Below are positions 7,710 to 15,765 of a stretch of 24,624 nt of DNA, piece after piece. Made by a program: the position numbers and the translations under genes. Position 1 is the stretch's first letter, and each line of letters begins with the position of its first letter. The notes under the pieces are model-generated. The model saw nothing but the letters and a program-made list of their open reading frames with translations, searched no databases and was not told the DNA's origin. Source of the DNA: DASXTB01 sp036505615 (lineage in GTDB: Bacteria > Acidobacteriota > UBA6911 > JACQSX01); NCBI GenBank assembly GCA_036505615.1, contig DASXTB010000439.1, positions 1 through 24,624 on the forward strand, written 5' to 3'.

Positions 7710-8468
7710 ATGGCCCCCGACGGAACACCTTCACGCGAACTGGCCGAGCCCGCCAGGAAACCTGTTTTCAAGCGGGTGTTGGTTAAGTTAAGTGGAGAGG
7801 CTCTGATCGGGGAAAAGGGTTTCGGCGTTGATCTGCAGGTCATGGATGACATCGCCGACCAGATCATCGATATCCATAACCTGGGCGTCGAAGTGGCCAT
7901 TGTCATGGGAGGCGGAAATATTGTTCGCGGCGTGTCTTTCAGCGCCGCCGGTCTGGACCGCGTCTCTGGCGACTATATGGGAATGCTGGCGACGGTAATT
8001 AATGCGCTGGCTCTCCAGAATGCACTGGAAAACAAGGGTGTTTACACCCGCGTTCTTTCGGCCATAACCATGGCTGAGGTGGCGGAACCGTTTATCCGCC
8101 GGCGTGCGATTCGCCACCTGGAAAAACGGCGCATCGTCATTTTTGGCGCGGGCACGGGAAATCCCTACTTCTCCACCGACACAGCCGCAGCCCTGCGCGC
8201 CATGGAGATTCGGGCCGATGTAATTCTAAAGGCGACAAAAGTGGACGGCGTTTATGATTCCGACCCGATGAAAAACAAAGACGCCAAGTTTTTCCAGGAG
8301 CTCACCTACTTGCAGGCGTTGGAGAGAGGCTTGAAGGTGATGGATGCGACGGCCATCTCTCTGTGCATGGATAACCAGCTTCCCATCATCGTCTTTAATC
8401 TGAAGAAACAGGGGAACATCCGGCGAGCCATCCTGGGCGAAAAGATTGGTTCCTTTATTCGGACATAG
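7710..8468 (+). CDS. pyrH: UMP kinase
   Basis: This enzyme phosphorylates UMP to UDP with ATP and belongs to the amino acid kinase family. The 252 residues include KRVLVKLSGEAL (about 21-32), IVMGGGNIVRG (about 64-74), GDYMGMLATVINALAL and the FGAGTGNPYFSTDTAAALRA segment that binds UMP. The family usually begins near the KRVLVKLSGEAL strand, so there are about 20 extra N-terminal residues; the ATG still follows a purine-rich AGGAGAGTAAGG and is the only sensible start. frr begins two bases after the stop. pyrH also links this cluster functionally to carAB, which supplies the pyrimidine pathway. Confidence 0.96.
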   Translation: MAPDGTPSRELAEPARKPVFKRVLVKLSGEALIGEKGFGVDLQVMDDIADQIIDIHNLGVEVAIVMGGGNIVRGVSFSAAGLDRVSGDYMGMLATVINALALQNALENKGVYTRVLSAITMAEVAEPFIRRRAIRHLEKRRIVIFGAGTGNPYFSTDTAAALRAMEIRADVILKATKVDGVYDSDPMKNKDAKFFQELTYLQALERGLKVMDATAISLCMDNQLPIIVFNLKKQGNIRRAILGEKIGSFIRT

Positions 8469-8470
8469 CT

Positions 8471-9028
8471 ATGATCAAACCAATCCTGGATGAAACTCGC
8501 GGTCGCATGGAGAAAACAATCCGCGACCTGGTGGACAACCTCAGTGCGGTTCGCACCGGACGCGCCTCGGTCCATCTGCTCGACCACGTCACCGTGGATT
8601 ATTACGGAACGCCGACCCCGATTAATCAAGTGGCAACGCTGCATGTCCCGGAGCCCAACATGATCACCGTGCAGCCCTGGGATATATCGGTTCTTGCCGG
8701 TATCGACAAGGCTTTGCGCATGTCCGATCTGGGAATCAATCCGTCGTCAGATGGTAAGATCATACGGATTCCCATTCCCCCGCTGACCCAGGAGCGCCGG
8801 CAATCTTTGTCAAAACATGTCAGTAAGGTGGCAGAAGACCACCGCACGGCTGTGAGGCAAATTCGCCGCGATTCCAACGAGCGCTTGAAGAAGCTTCTAA
8901 AAGATAAAAAGATCTCCGAAGATGAAGAAAAGGACGCGCTCGAGAAAGTGCAGAACCTGACCGACAAGTACACCAAACAGATCGATGAACTAGCTCTCCA
9001 AAAAGAGCAAGAAATCATGCAAGTATGA
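8471..9028 (+). CDS. frr: Ribosome recycling factor
   Basis: RRF acts with EF-G to split the post-termination ribosome. The 185-residue length is standard. It shows the helical start with MEKTIRDLVDNLSAVRTGRASVHLLD (about 12-37), the beta-domain segment YYGTPTPINQVATLHVPEPNMITVQPWD, and the helical C-terminal half with RRDSNERLKKLLKDKKISEDEEK. Its start is two bases after pyrH, so it closes the tsf-pyrH-frr unit. No clear terminator follows. Confidence 0.97.
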   Translation: MIKPILDETRGRMEKTIRDLVDNLSAVRTGRASVHLLDHVTVDYYGTPTPINQVATLHVPEPNMITVQPWDISVLAGIDKALRMSDLGINPSSDGKIIRIPIPPLTQERRQSLSKHVSKVAEDHRTAVRQIRRDSNERLKKLLKDKKISEDEEKDALEKVQNLTDKYTKQIDELALQKEQEIMQV

Positions 9029-9404
9029 GATCGGGCCCCCGGTGCTCTTCAATCAAATACAGGAAGAAGACATCCCGCCAAGATTTTGAATGAAATGCGC
9101 ACCAAGACTCATCAAGATTGCACAGCGTTTCTACTCGTCCTGATCTTCATACTTCAAGCTTCAGCCCTGCCCTTTGCGGTATTCTCCGCGGTCTTTGCGT
9201 CCTCTGCGGTGAATGTTTGTGAATAATCCGGGCTAGATAGATAGCGCCCCCTGAATCGAACGCAGTTCCATCCTTCTCCCACCGCCGAAAATTACATACT
9301 GTGTGACAGCGCACAGTTTGTGTGCAATCCTTAGGAGATTATTAGGCCTCTTGGATCGCCGGAAGACAGCGTCCGCCAACAGAAAAAAGGAAAAATTACA
9401 GAAG
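9029..9404. other. Intergenic region between frr and the BACON protein gene
   Basis: No gene is recognised in these 376 bases. Positions 9172-9213 carry a degenerate repeat of TTTGCGG/TCTGCGG/TCCGCGG units (about 8-12 bases apart), probably a dispersed intergenic repeat. At 9298-9317 a dyad ACTGTGTG/CGCACAGT (one wobble, four-base centre) could be an operator for the downstream gene. No convincing -35/-10 pair was found. Confidence 0.4.
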
Positions 9405-12400
9405 ATGAAAATGACCTCTCAAATTGCCCGTTGGCTCTGCTTCGTTGGCCTATTGCTGTTTTCAGCGCCTGCCGCAGCGGCGCAGACCGGCGATCAGTGC
9501 AAGTTTTCGTTAACACCGGCAAACCGATCGCACGGTTCCGGCGCAGAGACAGATACCATTTCCGTCAGCGCGACCCCAGGCTGCAAGTGGAACGCCGCAG
9601 CCAACGTTAGTTGGATCACGATCACCTCCGGGAGCAGCGGCATAGGCGATGGAACGGTAACTTACTCCTTAACCGCCAATACCAGTAATTCCGTCCGCAA
9701 TGGAGCGATTTTTATTGGCGGACAGACGTTCGGCGTCAAGCAAGATACTCCCTGTCCCTTCACGCTTTCACCGTCAAGCCGGTCTCACGGTTCGGAGGCC
9801 GAGGCTGGCACGATATCCGTACAGGCTCCAAGCGGCTGCAAATGGACAGCCACCAGCAACGCCAGCTGGATTGTCATCCTTTCAAGCGTCACCGGCAGCG
9901 GCGACGGCACGGTGAATTACATGGTGGCAGCCAACAACGCGAATACTGCTCGCAATGGCGTTATTCTTATCGGCAGCCAGACCTTCGCTATCAGTCAAGC
10001 TAATCGTTGTCCATTTTCTTTGGTACCGGCCAGCCGTACTCACACCCCGGACGCGCAAACGGGTGATATCGCCGTCAAGGCACCCGGAGGCTGCGGCTGG
10101 ACGGCTAAGAGCAACGTGCCTTGGATCAAAATCACATCAGGGAGCAGTGGAGAAGGCGACGGAACAGTGACTTACGAAATTACGGCCAACGCCACACCGG
10201 CTGACCGCACCGGTACGATGACCATTGCCGGATTGACCTTCACGATCACACAGCCGACAAGTTGTATTTATTCGATTTCCCCAGAATTCCGTATTCACAA
10301 GGCGGTAATCGAAAGAGGATCGGTAAATATAACGACCACCAGCGCCTGCACCTGGACCGCCGTAAGCAATGCTACCTGGATCAAGCTTGGCTCCGCCAAG
10401 AGCGGTGTTGGCAACGGCAGTGTGTCGTATACTTTGGAAGCGAATCCTGGCAATCGTTTGCGCGACGGAACGATAACAATTGCGGGAAAGACTTTCACCG
10501 TTTATCAGGAAGGCGTCGGTTGCCCTTACTTTTACGAACCATTCCACCGCTCCCACGGAACGGGCACTGAGACCGGGAATTTCAAGATAGTGATGACGGG
10601 CCTGTGCCCCTACACGCTGTCCAGCGACTCTGCGTGGATTGTCATCACTTCGCCGGCAAAGGCCACAGGTGGGACCGCGGTCAGCTATCGGCTCGCGGCT
10701 AATACAACTCCTCAGCAGCGCAAAGGCGGCATAAGTCTGGACTTCTCGCAGGGACAGTTTTCGATCACGCAGGATACGCCCTGCCCGAACTTCGCCATTG
10801 ATCCCGTCAGCCGCACTCACGGTACCGGATCCGAAACCGGCACCATTACCGTGAGTGGCGCTACCGGTTGTACTTGGACTGCTTCACCCGGCGCCACCTG
10901 GATCACTATTACTGCGGGCAAAACTGGCAGCGGTGACGGCGTTATCAAGTACTCGGTAAAAGCGAATACCGGTCCGACGTCTCGTACCGGATCGATAACC
11001 ATTGCAGGAAAGACCTTTGCCATCACGCAGCCCACCAGTTGTCCAATCTCCATTTCTCCCTCTACCCGGTCTCACGGGGGAGGAGCCGAGACCGGCATCA
11101 TATTTGTATCGGTGCCGGAAGGTTGCCCCTGGACGGCAACGAGCACGGTTTCGTGGATAGTCATAACCGCGGGCAAGAATGGAAATGGCGACGGGGTCGT
11201 AACCTACACGCTGGCTGCCAACCCAGGCCTGAAGTCGCGCACCGGAACGATCAACTTTCCTGGAGTTTCCTTCACGGTGACGCAGGAGCCCAGTTGTCCC
11301 TTCTCTTTAGCGCCCACCAGCAGGACCCACGGCCCGGCCGCCGAGAAGGGGAGTGTGTTTGTGTCCGGACCGGGGGATTGCTCCTGGACGGCGAAGAGCA
11401 ATGTCAACTGGATCCTGATCACCGCCGGCGTTACGGGGAAGGGTGACGGGGTTGTAAACTACTCGGTCGCGGCTAACACTACGGGTGCCACGCGAAGCGG
11501 CGCAATTACCATTGCTGGCCAAACTTTCACGCTGACGCAGAGCAGCGGCGGTCCGGATCTCGCTCTCTCCAAGCGACACATTGGTACTTTCAACGCCGGC
11601 GAGAATGGTTCCTACGTGCTGACGGTGGACAACGTCGGATCTGTCGCGATCACCGGGACGATCACAGTAATCGACAATCTTCCTGCGGGCACGAGCTTTG
11701 TTTCGGCGACCGGTACCGGTTGGAGCTGCTCGGCTTCCGGCCAGGTCGTTACCTGCACTAACGCGGGACCTCTGGCCACCGGAGACAGCAGCAGCATTAC
11801 GCTCACTGTGAATGTGAGCGATTCCGCCCCTCAGCAATTCGTCAATACGGCGACTCTATCGCACGCTAAAGATGCCAATTTTTTCAATAACGCGGCCAGC
11901 GACCGTGTTGCCCTTGGTATAGAGCAGGCGGCGGTGCTGGGAGCGACCAGATATGCATATGCTGATCGTGGAGGTATGTCCATTACCACTCTTGGAAGTT
12001 CAGATACTCCTGTTATTGGTTATGCTCGAGTACAACCCGACAGCGGTCAAACTTCTCCTTCGGGACTGGCCATCTTCGGGCTTCGTCAAAACGGAATTCT
12101 GGTAAGCGAAGCCGGGGTGCCCGTGTCGGTGCTGCTACAGACGGCACGAATCTACGCAGAGGTAAGTGATTCGGTCAATACCGGTCTGGCGATCGCGAAT
12201 CCCAATGATCAGGATGCAATGATTTCCTTTTATTTCACCGATGCCGACGGCGTTGACTTTGGCGCCGGTGACTTCACAATTCCCGCCAACGGCCAGATAG
12301 CTACGTTTCTCAATCAGGAGCCATTCAACGGGGGCTCAAGTATTAATGGAACTCTCACCTTCAACGCGAATATTCCGGTTGCAGCCATTGCCCTGCGGGG

Positions 12401-13343
12401 ATTCACTAACGAACGGTCTGAGTTTCTGATCACAACGTTGCCGGTTGTAGAGCTGTTGGCAGAGGCGCCAGGAGCGGCCTTGTTCCCACACTTTGCGGAT
12501 GGCGGCGGTTGGACCACGCAACTGGTGCTGATTAATCCGACCGATCAGGTGATCGAGGGAACGGTGCAGTTTGTAGGCCAGGGGAGCGACACGACGCCGG
12601 CTGAACCGGTCGCGGTGGCCATAGAGGGTGAGACCGAGAGCGCGTTTGCATATACGATCGCGCCCAGGAGTTCGCGGCGGCTGTCGACTTCGGGTGCTGC
12701 TGCTGTTCCCAAAGTAGGATCAATTCGCCTAATCCCTGCTGAAGGCAGTGGCGCACCGGCAGGTCTGGGAATATTCTCATTAAAGAACGCTGGAGTCACA
12801 GTGACAGAGGCGAGCGTGCCGTTGCTTCGACCTGAGGCCGCTTTCCGCATGTATGCGGAGGTGTCCAGCCAGCCGGATTCGATCCGAACAGGCGTTGCCA
12901 TAGCGAATCCGTCGCCGGGCGCCGCAGACGTCAATTTTGAACTCACCACGTTGTCGGGCGGGTCACTGGGACTGACCGGAAAGCTCGTGGTACCGGGCAC
13001 CGGCCAGACGGCGGTATTTCTGGACCAGATTCCGGGATTCGAATCCTTACCTGTTCCATTCCAGGGGCTATTGCGTCTATCCACCAGCTCCCCCCAAGGA
13101 ATTTCGGTCATTGGCCTGCGAGGCCGCACCAATGAGAGAGGCGACTTTCTCATCACTACGACAGCGCCGGTTAACGAAGCTAGCGGCCCCATGCTTCCAC
13201 CCGTATTGCTGCCTCATTTCGTGGATGGTGGCGGCTACATAACGCAGTTCCTGCTATTCAGCGGGTCGGCGGGGCAGGCGTCAACGGGGAGGATAGATTT
13301 CTTCAGCCAGTCAGGTCAGCCTTTGAGTCCTCCGTTGAAGTGA
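9405..13343 (+). CDS. Secreted protein with eight BACON domains, a DUF11-like domain and C-terminal surface repeats
   Basis: The 1312-residue product starts at the ATG 9405, just before a signal peptide (about residues 1-26, ending APAAAA-Q). An in-frame GTG at 9303 adds 34 residues ahead of the signal and is rejected. Eight tandem BACON domains of 85-87 residues begin with Cys at about 32, 117, 202, 287, 373, 460, 546 and 631. Each has Cys-x-(F/I)-x-(L/I)-x-P, a S/TH(G) turn, a second Cys 27-29 residues later (usually GCxWTA), SNxxWI, a GDGTV-type turn and an F-x-(I/V)-x-Q end. A DUF11-like domain follows (about 718-843), then two related segments (about 850-1085 and 1100-1312) with RIYAEVS...TGLAIANP, RGFTNERSEFLITT and PHFADGGGWTTQ. 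No catalytic domain, sortase or PEP-CTERM signal is seen. BACON domains are thought to bind glycans or mucin; here adhesion or matrix binding is inferred. Confidence 0.85.
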   Translation: MKMTSQIARWLCFVGLLLFSAPAAAAQTGDQCKFSLTPANRSHGSGAETDTISVSATPGCKWNAAANVSWITITSGSSGIGDGTVTYSLTANTSNSVRNGAIFIGGQTFGVKQDTPCPFTLSPSSRSHGSEAEAGTISVQAPSGCKWTATSNASWIVILSSVTGSGDGTVNYMVAANNANTARNGVILIGSQTFAISQANRCPFSLVPASRTHTPDAQTGDIAVKAPGGCGWTAKSNVPWIKITSGSSGEGDGTVTYEITANATPADRTGTMTIAGLTFTITQPTSCIYSISPEFRIHKAVIERGSVNITTTSACTWTAVSNATWIKLGSAKSGVGNGSVSYTLEANPGNRLRDGTITIAGKTFTVYQEGVGCPYFYEPFHRSHGTGTETGNFKIVMTGLCPYTLSSDSAWIVITSPAKATGGTAVSYRLAANTTPQQRKGGISLDFSQGQFSITQDTPCPNFAIDPVSRTHGTGSETGTITVSGATGCTWTASPGATWITITAGKTGSGDGVIKYSVKANTGPTSRTGSITIAGKTFAITQPTSCPISISPSTRSHGGGAETGIIFVSVPEGCPWTATSTVSWIVITAGKNGNGDGVVTYTLAANPGLKSRTGTINFPGVSFTVTQEPSCPFSLAPTSRTHGPAAEKGSVFVSGPGDCSWTAKSNVNWILITAGVTGKGDGVVNYSVAANTTGATRSGAITIAGQTFTLTQSSGGPDLALSKRHIGTFNAGENGSYVLTVDNVGSVAITGTITVIDNLPAGTSFVSATGTGWSCSASGQVVTCTNAGPLATGDSSSITLTVNVSDSAPQQFVNTATLSHAKDANFFNNAASDRVALGIEQAAVLGATRYAYADRGGMSITTLGSSDTPVIGYARVQPDSGQTSPSGLAIFGLRQNGILVSEAGVPVSVLLQTARIYAEVSDSVNTGLAIANPNDQDAMISFYFTDADGVDFGAGDFTIPANGQIATFLNQEPFNGGSSINGTLTFNANIPVAAIALRGFTNERSEFLITTLPVVELLAEAPGAALFPHFADGGGWTTQLVLINPTDQVIEGTVQFVGQGSDTTPAEPVAVAIEGETESAFAYTIAPRSSRRLSTSGAAAVPKVGSIRLIPAEGSGAPAGLGIFSLKNAGVTVTEASVPLLRPEAAFRMYAEVSSQPDSIRTGVAIANPSPGAADVNFELTTLSGGSLGLTGKLVVPGTGQTAVFLDQIPGFESLPVPFQGLLRLSTSSPQGISVIGLRGRTNERGDFLITTTAPVNEASGPMLPPVLLPHFVDGGGYITQFLLFSGSAGQASTGRIDFFSQSGQPLSPPLK
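9498..11550 (+). repeat. Eight tandem coding repeats of about 255 bp (BACON array)
   Basis: Unit starts, at the first Cys codon, are 9498, 9753, 10008, 10263, 10521, 10782, 11040 and 11295. Successive lengths are 255, 255, 255, 258, 261, 258 and 255 bases. The units are diverged in DNA but align along their whole length in protein. The fifth unit is the most divergent and lacks the Trp after its second Cys. Units 2-3 and 6-8 are closest in motif content. Confidence 0.85.
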
Positions 13344-13384
13344 TCACCAGCGGACTCCCTAGTTTCTATATTTTTTGGAGTGGA

Positions 13385-13406
13385 GAGACGGCCTGAGGGC
13401 CGTCTC
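13385..13406. repeat. Palindromic dispersed repeat, copy 1
   Basis: Perfect 9-bp arms GAGACGGCC (13385-13393) and GGCCGTCTC (13398-13406) enclose a TGAG loop. An exact reverse-complement copy is at 23069-23090 and a near copy at 23028-23049. It lies 41 bases after the BACON gene stop and may stabilise or end its mRNA, although no T-run follows. Confidence 0.8.
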
Positions 13407-13459
13407 AGCGGGGCGGTTACATCGCGACGGACGGCCTAAGGTTCTTCCCAGGGAATTTT

Positions 13460-13535
13460 ACATTTTGTGAGAAGAGACGGCCGGCAGGCAGTCTCTACAA
13501 AATGTCCAAACTCCAAGCCGGCGTTTTACGCCGGC
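13460..13535. repeat. Two further hairpins, one with a degenerate copy of the dispersed palindrome
   Basis: ACATTTTGT (13460-13468) and ACAAAATGT (13497-13505) are perfect arms surrounding a degenerate copy of the palindrome (GAGACGGCC 13474-13482, GGCAGTCTC 13487-13495, one mismatch). The result is a long imperfect stem. A second hairpin follows: GCCGGCG (13517-13523), TTTTA loop, CGCCGGC (13529-13535). Both lie just upstream of the LeuA-like gene promoter. Confidence 0.7.
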
Positions 13536-13572
13536 GTAACTGCGCACCTAATTATCACCGACAGTAGGAACC

Positions 13573-13604
13573 TTGCAGGCTTCGCGCTGTTCTATAATAC
13601 CGGC
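13573..13604 (+). promoter_or_regulatory. Candidate promoter with perfect TATAAT, possibly giving a leaderless mRNA
   Basis: TATAAT at 13593-13598 is followed by only six bases before the ATG at 13605. A start seven bases after the -10 would coincide with the A of ATG. There is no ribosome binding site before this ATG. The -35 is poor: TTGCAG at 13573-13578 is spaced only 14 bases. Confidence 0.45.
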
Positions 13605-14828
13605 ATGCACGCGACTTTGATCCACGATTGGAACCAGGCCGGAGATCCAGTCTCAAAATGCAACGTAACTTTCGACGATGAGACCTTGCGCGATGGCCTG
13701 CAATCTCCATCGGTAAAGGATCCTCCCATTGAGCAAAAGCTGAAGATTCTGCACTTGATGGAGGAGCTCGGCATTGAATCCGCCGATATCGGTCTGCCCG
13801 GCGCCGGACCCCGGGCCGCCGAACACACCCGGCGTCTGGCAAAAGAGATCGCCGACCAGCACATGAAGATTCGGCCTAATTGTGCCGCCAGAACGGTGAT
13901 CGCCGATGTGGAGCCGATCGTGCGCATTTCACAGGACGTTGGAATCGCCATCGAGGCGGCCACTTTCATTGGCAGCAGCCCCATTCGCCAATATGCCGAG
14001 GATTGGACGCTGGACAAAGTGCTGCGAATCTCCGAGGAGGCCGTGAGTTACGCGGTGAAAAGCGGCTTGCCAGTAATGTTCGTAACCGAGGACACTATTC
14101 GATCCCATCCCGATGCCATCTGCGCGCTGTACCGCATGGCGATTAACGCGGGAGCACACGCTCTGGTCGCCTGTGACACGGTCGGCCACGCTACGCCCGA
14201 CGGTGTTGGCGCTTTGCTTGGGTTCATCCGGCGGCAAGTCATTGAGCCCACCAACAAGAAAGTCAGACTGGACTGGCATGGGCACAGCGATCGAGGTTTG
14301 TCCATCATCAACAGCATCGCCGCAGTTCGCGCGGGCGCAGACCAGATTCACGCCACGGGACTGGGGATTGGCGAGCGAGTGGGAAACACTCCGATGGATT
14401 TGCTCTTGGTGAACCTGAAACTGATGGGCTACATCGACCGTGATTTGTCCCGGCTGCGCGATTATTGTTTTGCAATTTCCGAAGCAGTTGAAGTTCCCAT
14501 ACCCAGCAACTATCCCGTTTTTGGCGTGGACGCTTTCCGCACAGCAACCGGCGTGCATGCTGCTGCCGTGATCAAGGCACTCAACAAGGGCAACACAGCG
14601 CTGGCAAATATCGTCTATTCAGGCGTACCCTCGCATCTGTTCGGAATGAATCAGATAATTGAGATTGGACCGATGAGCGGGAAATCCAACGTCATCTATT
14701 GGCTAAAGAGCCGCGGAATTGCAGTCGATGATGATCGGGTAGAACGTATCTTCAATGTCGCGAAGGAGTCGGATCATCTTCTCAGTGACGAAGAGATACT
14801 GAGCGCGATTGGCGTTACTTCGAGTTGA
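13605..14828 (+). CDS. LeuA/homocitrate-synthase family acyltransferase without regulatory domain
   Basis: The 407-residue protein belongs to the HMGL-like TIM-barrel family that condenses acetyl-CoA with a 2-oxo acid. Visible motifs are FDDETLRDGLQ (23-33, catalytic Arg29 and metal-binding Asp30), HGH (225-227, metal ligands), GIGERVGN (254-261) and a subdomain with GVHAAAVIKAL (317-326). Length and end match the short NifV/homocitrate-synthase type; the LeuA allosteric domain of about 130 residues is absent. Possible products are isopropylmalate, homocitrate or citramalate, and the sequence alone does not settle this. No leu or lys genes are adjacent. The reading frame stays open to 13467, but that part crosses hairpin repeats and has no family similarity. 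The 3' end overlaps the convergent small gene by 14 bases. Confidence 0.82.
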   Translation: MHATLIHDWNQAGDPVSKCNVTFDDETLRDGLQSPSVKDPPIEQKLKILHLMEELGIESADIGLPGAGPRAAEHTRRLAKEIADQHMKIRPNCAARTVIADVEPIVRISQDVGIAIEAATFIGSSPIRQYAEDWTLDKVLRISEEAVSYAVKSGLPVMFVTEDTIRSHPDAICALYRMAINAGAHALVACDTVGHATPDGVGALLGFIRRQVIEPTNKKVRLDWHGHSDRGLSIINSIAAVRAGADQIHATGLGIGERVGNTPMDLLLVNLKLMGYIDRDLSRLRDYCFAISEAVEVPIPSNYPVFGVDAFRTATGVHAAAVIKALNKGNTALANIVYSGVPSHLFGMNQIIEIGPMSGKSNVIYWLKSRGIAVDDDRVERIFNVAKESDHLLSDEEILSAIGVTSS

Positions 14829-14958
14829 AGAGACGGCTGGGATCATCAATCGGCGGCAGGTCGAGTAGGTGCGTGTAGACCGCCACCAGCAAGAGAACCA
14901 GTGCCAGATAGAAAAATAGCAGAATCCACTTCTGCGGCAACCCTCTGAACCGACTCAT
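14815..14958 (-). CDS. Small single-pass membrane protein (47 aa) coupled to the glycosyltransferase
   Basis: This short frame starts at the ATG 14958-14956, four bases after the stop of the upstream glycosyltransferase, and ends at TAA 14817-14815. The product begins MSRFRGLPQKW, with a basic N-terminus. One strongly hydrophobic helix follows (about residues 11-29, Leu/Phe/Val/Tyr-rich), then a short tail with LPPIDDPSRLFNSK. Positive residues before the helix suggest the tail faces the periplasm. I recognise no family. The close coupling suggests a membrane partner of the glycosyltransferase. There is no clear ribosome binding site, consistent with translational coupling. The 3' end overlaps the convergent LeuA-like gene by 14 bases. 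Confidence 0.6.
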   Translation of the reverse strand: MSRFRGLPQKWILLFFYLALVLLLVAVYTHLLDLPPIDDPSRLFNSK

Positions 14959-14962
14959 GAAC

Positions 14963-15667
14963 TCAAGATGAAAGATTGGTACGGTAACGAAGGATCGTCC
15001 TCAGGATTGCACAAGACGCCAGCACTGTTCCCCTGAAGGTTCCAGAAATCTTGCTCTCACCGATGCGCGTTCTGTAGTCCACTGGGACTTCTCTTACTTT
15101 AAGCCCCAGGCAGGCAGCTTTTACCTGCATCTCCACCGTCCATCCGAAACCGGGATCTTTCATGTCCAGGCGGTCCAGCGTTTCACGCCGCACCGCGCGG
15201 AACGGACCCAGGTCAGTATAAGAAACATTGTAGAGACATCGAATCAAGATTGTTGCCAGCCAATTCCCCCATCTTTGCTGGGGGTGGAGGGCGCCCCTTT
15301 CCGCTCGCCCCAGCGTGCGCGACCCAATAACGATATCGAAATCCTGCTCCTGAAGCGGCCGGAGTAAGCCGGATACCTGTTGGGGAAAATCGCTGTGGTC
15401 GGCATCCAAAAAAACAACGTATCGCGTCCGCGGCTGCAGCGCTGCCAAACCGCGCAGACATGCGCGACCATAGCCGCGTCTTGGCTCGTGCACCACTCTT
15501 GCCCCCCTTTCCATGGCCGCGCCGCTTGTGCCGTCAGTGGAGCCGTTGTCCACGACGATCACATCTGCGGCCAATTCCGACGGAATCTCGGCGAGCACTC
15601 GGCCGATCGCCGATTCCTCATTCAAGGCTGGTATGATGAAGGCAATTTCGCCGTGAGGGGCAGGCAT
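14963..15667 (-). CDS. Family 2 glycosyltransferase, dolichol/polyprenyl-phosphate mannose synthase type
   Basis: The 234-residue protein is a GT-A fold enzyme of the DPM1/DPG synthase group. These transfer a hexose from a nucleotide sugar to a polyprenyl phosphate at the inner membrane. Visible parts are the N-terminal strand IAFIIPALNEESAIGRVL (8-25), VIVVDNGSTDGT (36-47), the metal motif DAD at 88-90 followed by HSDFP, and DIVIGSR (111-117). TDLGPFRAVRRETL (151-164) and FGWTVEMQVKA (174-184) are acceptor-side motifs of this group. It lacks the C-terminal transmembrane helices of longer relatives; the adjacent small membrane protein may supply an anchor. It diverges from lepB, with a 98-base spacer. 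Confidence 0.85.
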   Translation of the reverse strand: MPAPHGEIAFIIPALNEESAIGRVLAEIPSELAADVIVVDNGSTDGTSGAAMERGARVVHEPRRGYGRACLRGLAALQPRTRYVVFLDADHSDFPQQVSGLLRPLQEQDFDIVIGSRTLGRAERGALHPQQRWGNWLATILIRCLYNVSYTDLGPFRAVRRETLDRLDMKDPGFGWTVEMQVKAACLGLKVREVPVDYRTRIGESKISGTFRGTVLASCAILRTILRYRTNLSS

Positions 15668-15731
15668 TTTTTAAAAACTTTGAAACAATTTTCTCATCCT
15701 TGTCGGTATCATACAGCAGGCAGGTCGGCTA

Positions 15732-15740
15732 TGCTATAAT
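15732..15740 (+). promoter_or_regulatory. Extended -10 promoter of lepB
   Basis: TGCTATAAT combines a perfect TATAAT (15735-15740) with a TGn extension, which can work without a good -35; none is seen at 16-18 bases. The predicted start near 15747 leaves about 19 bases to the lepB ATG. On the opposite strand, TATGAT (15713-15708) is a candidate -10 for the divergent glycosyltransferase. Confidence 0.6.
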
Positions 15741-15765
15741 CTGCCGCGCAAAATAAACAGAGGAT

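Noticed and set aside
9303..9404. GTG start for the BACON protein
   Set aside because: It would place 34 basic residues before a normal signal peptide; the ATG at 9405 fits export.
10137..11837. Minus-strand open frames opposite the BACON array
   Set aside because: They arise from the repeated coding sequence; their translations are Arg/Gly-rich without domain character.
13467..13604. Upstream extension of the LeuA-like gene
   Set aside because: The added 46 codons cross two hairpin repeats and a TATAAT box and have no similarity to the family N-terminus.
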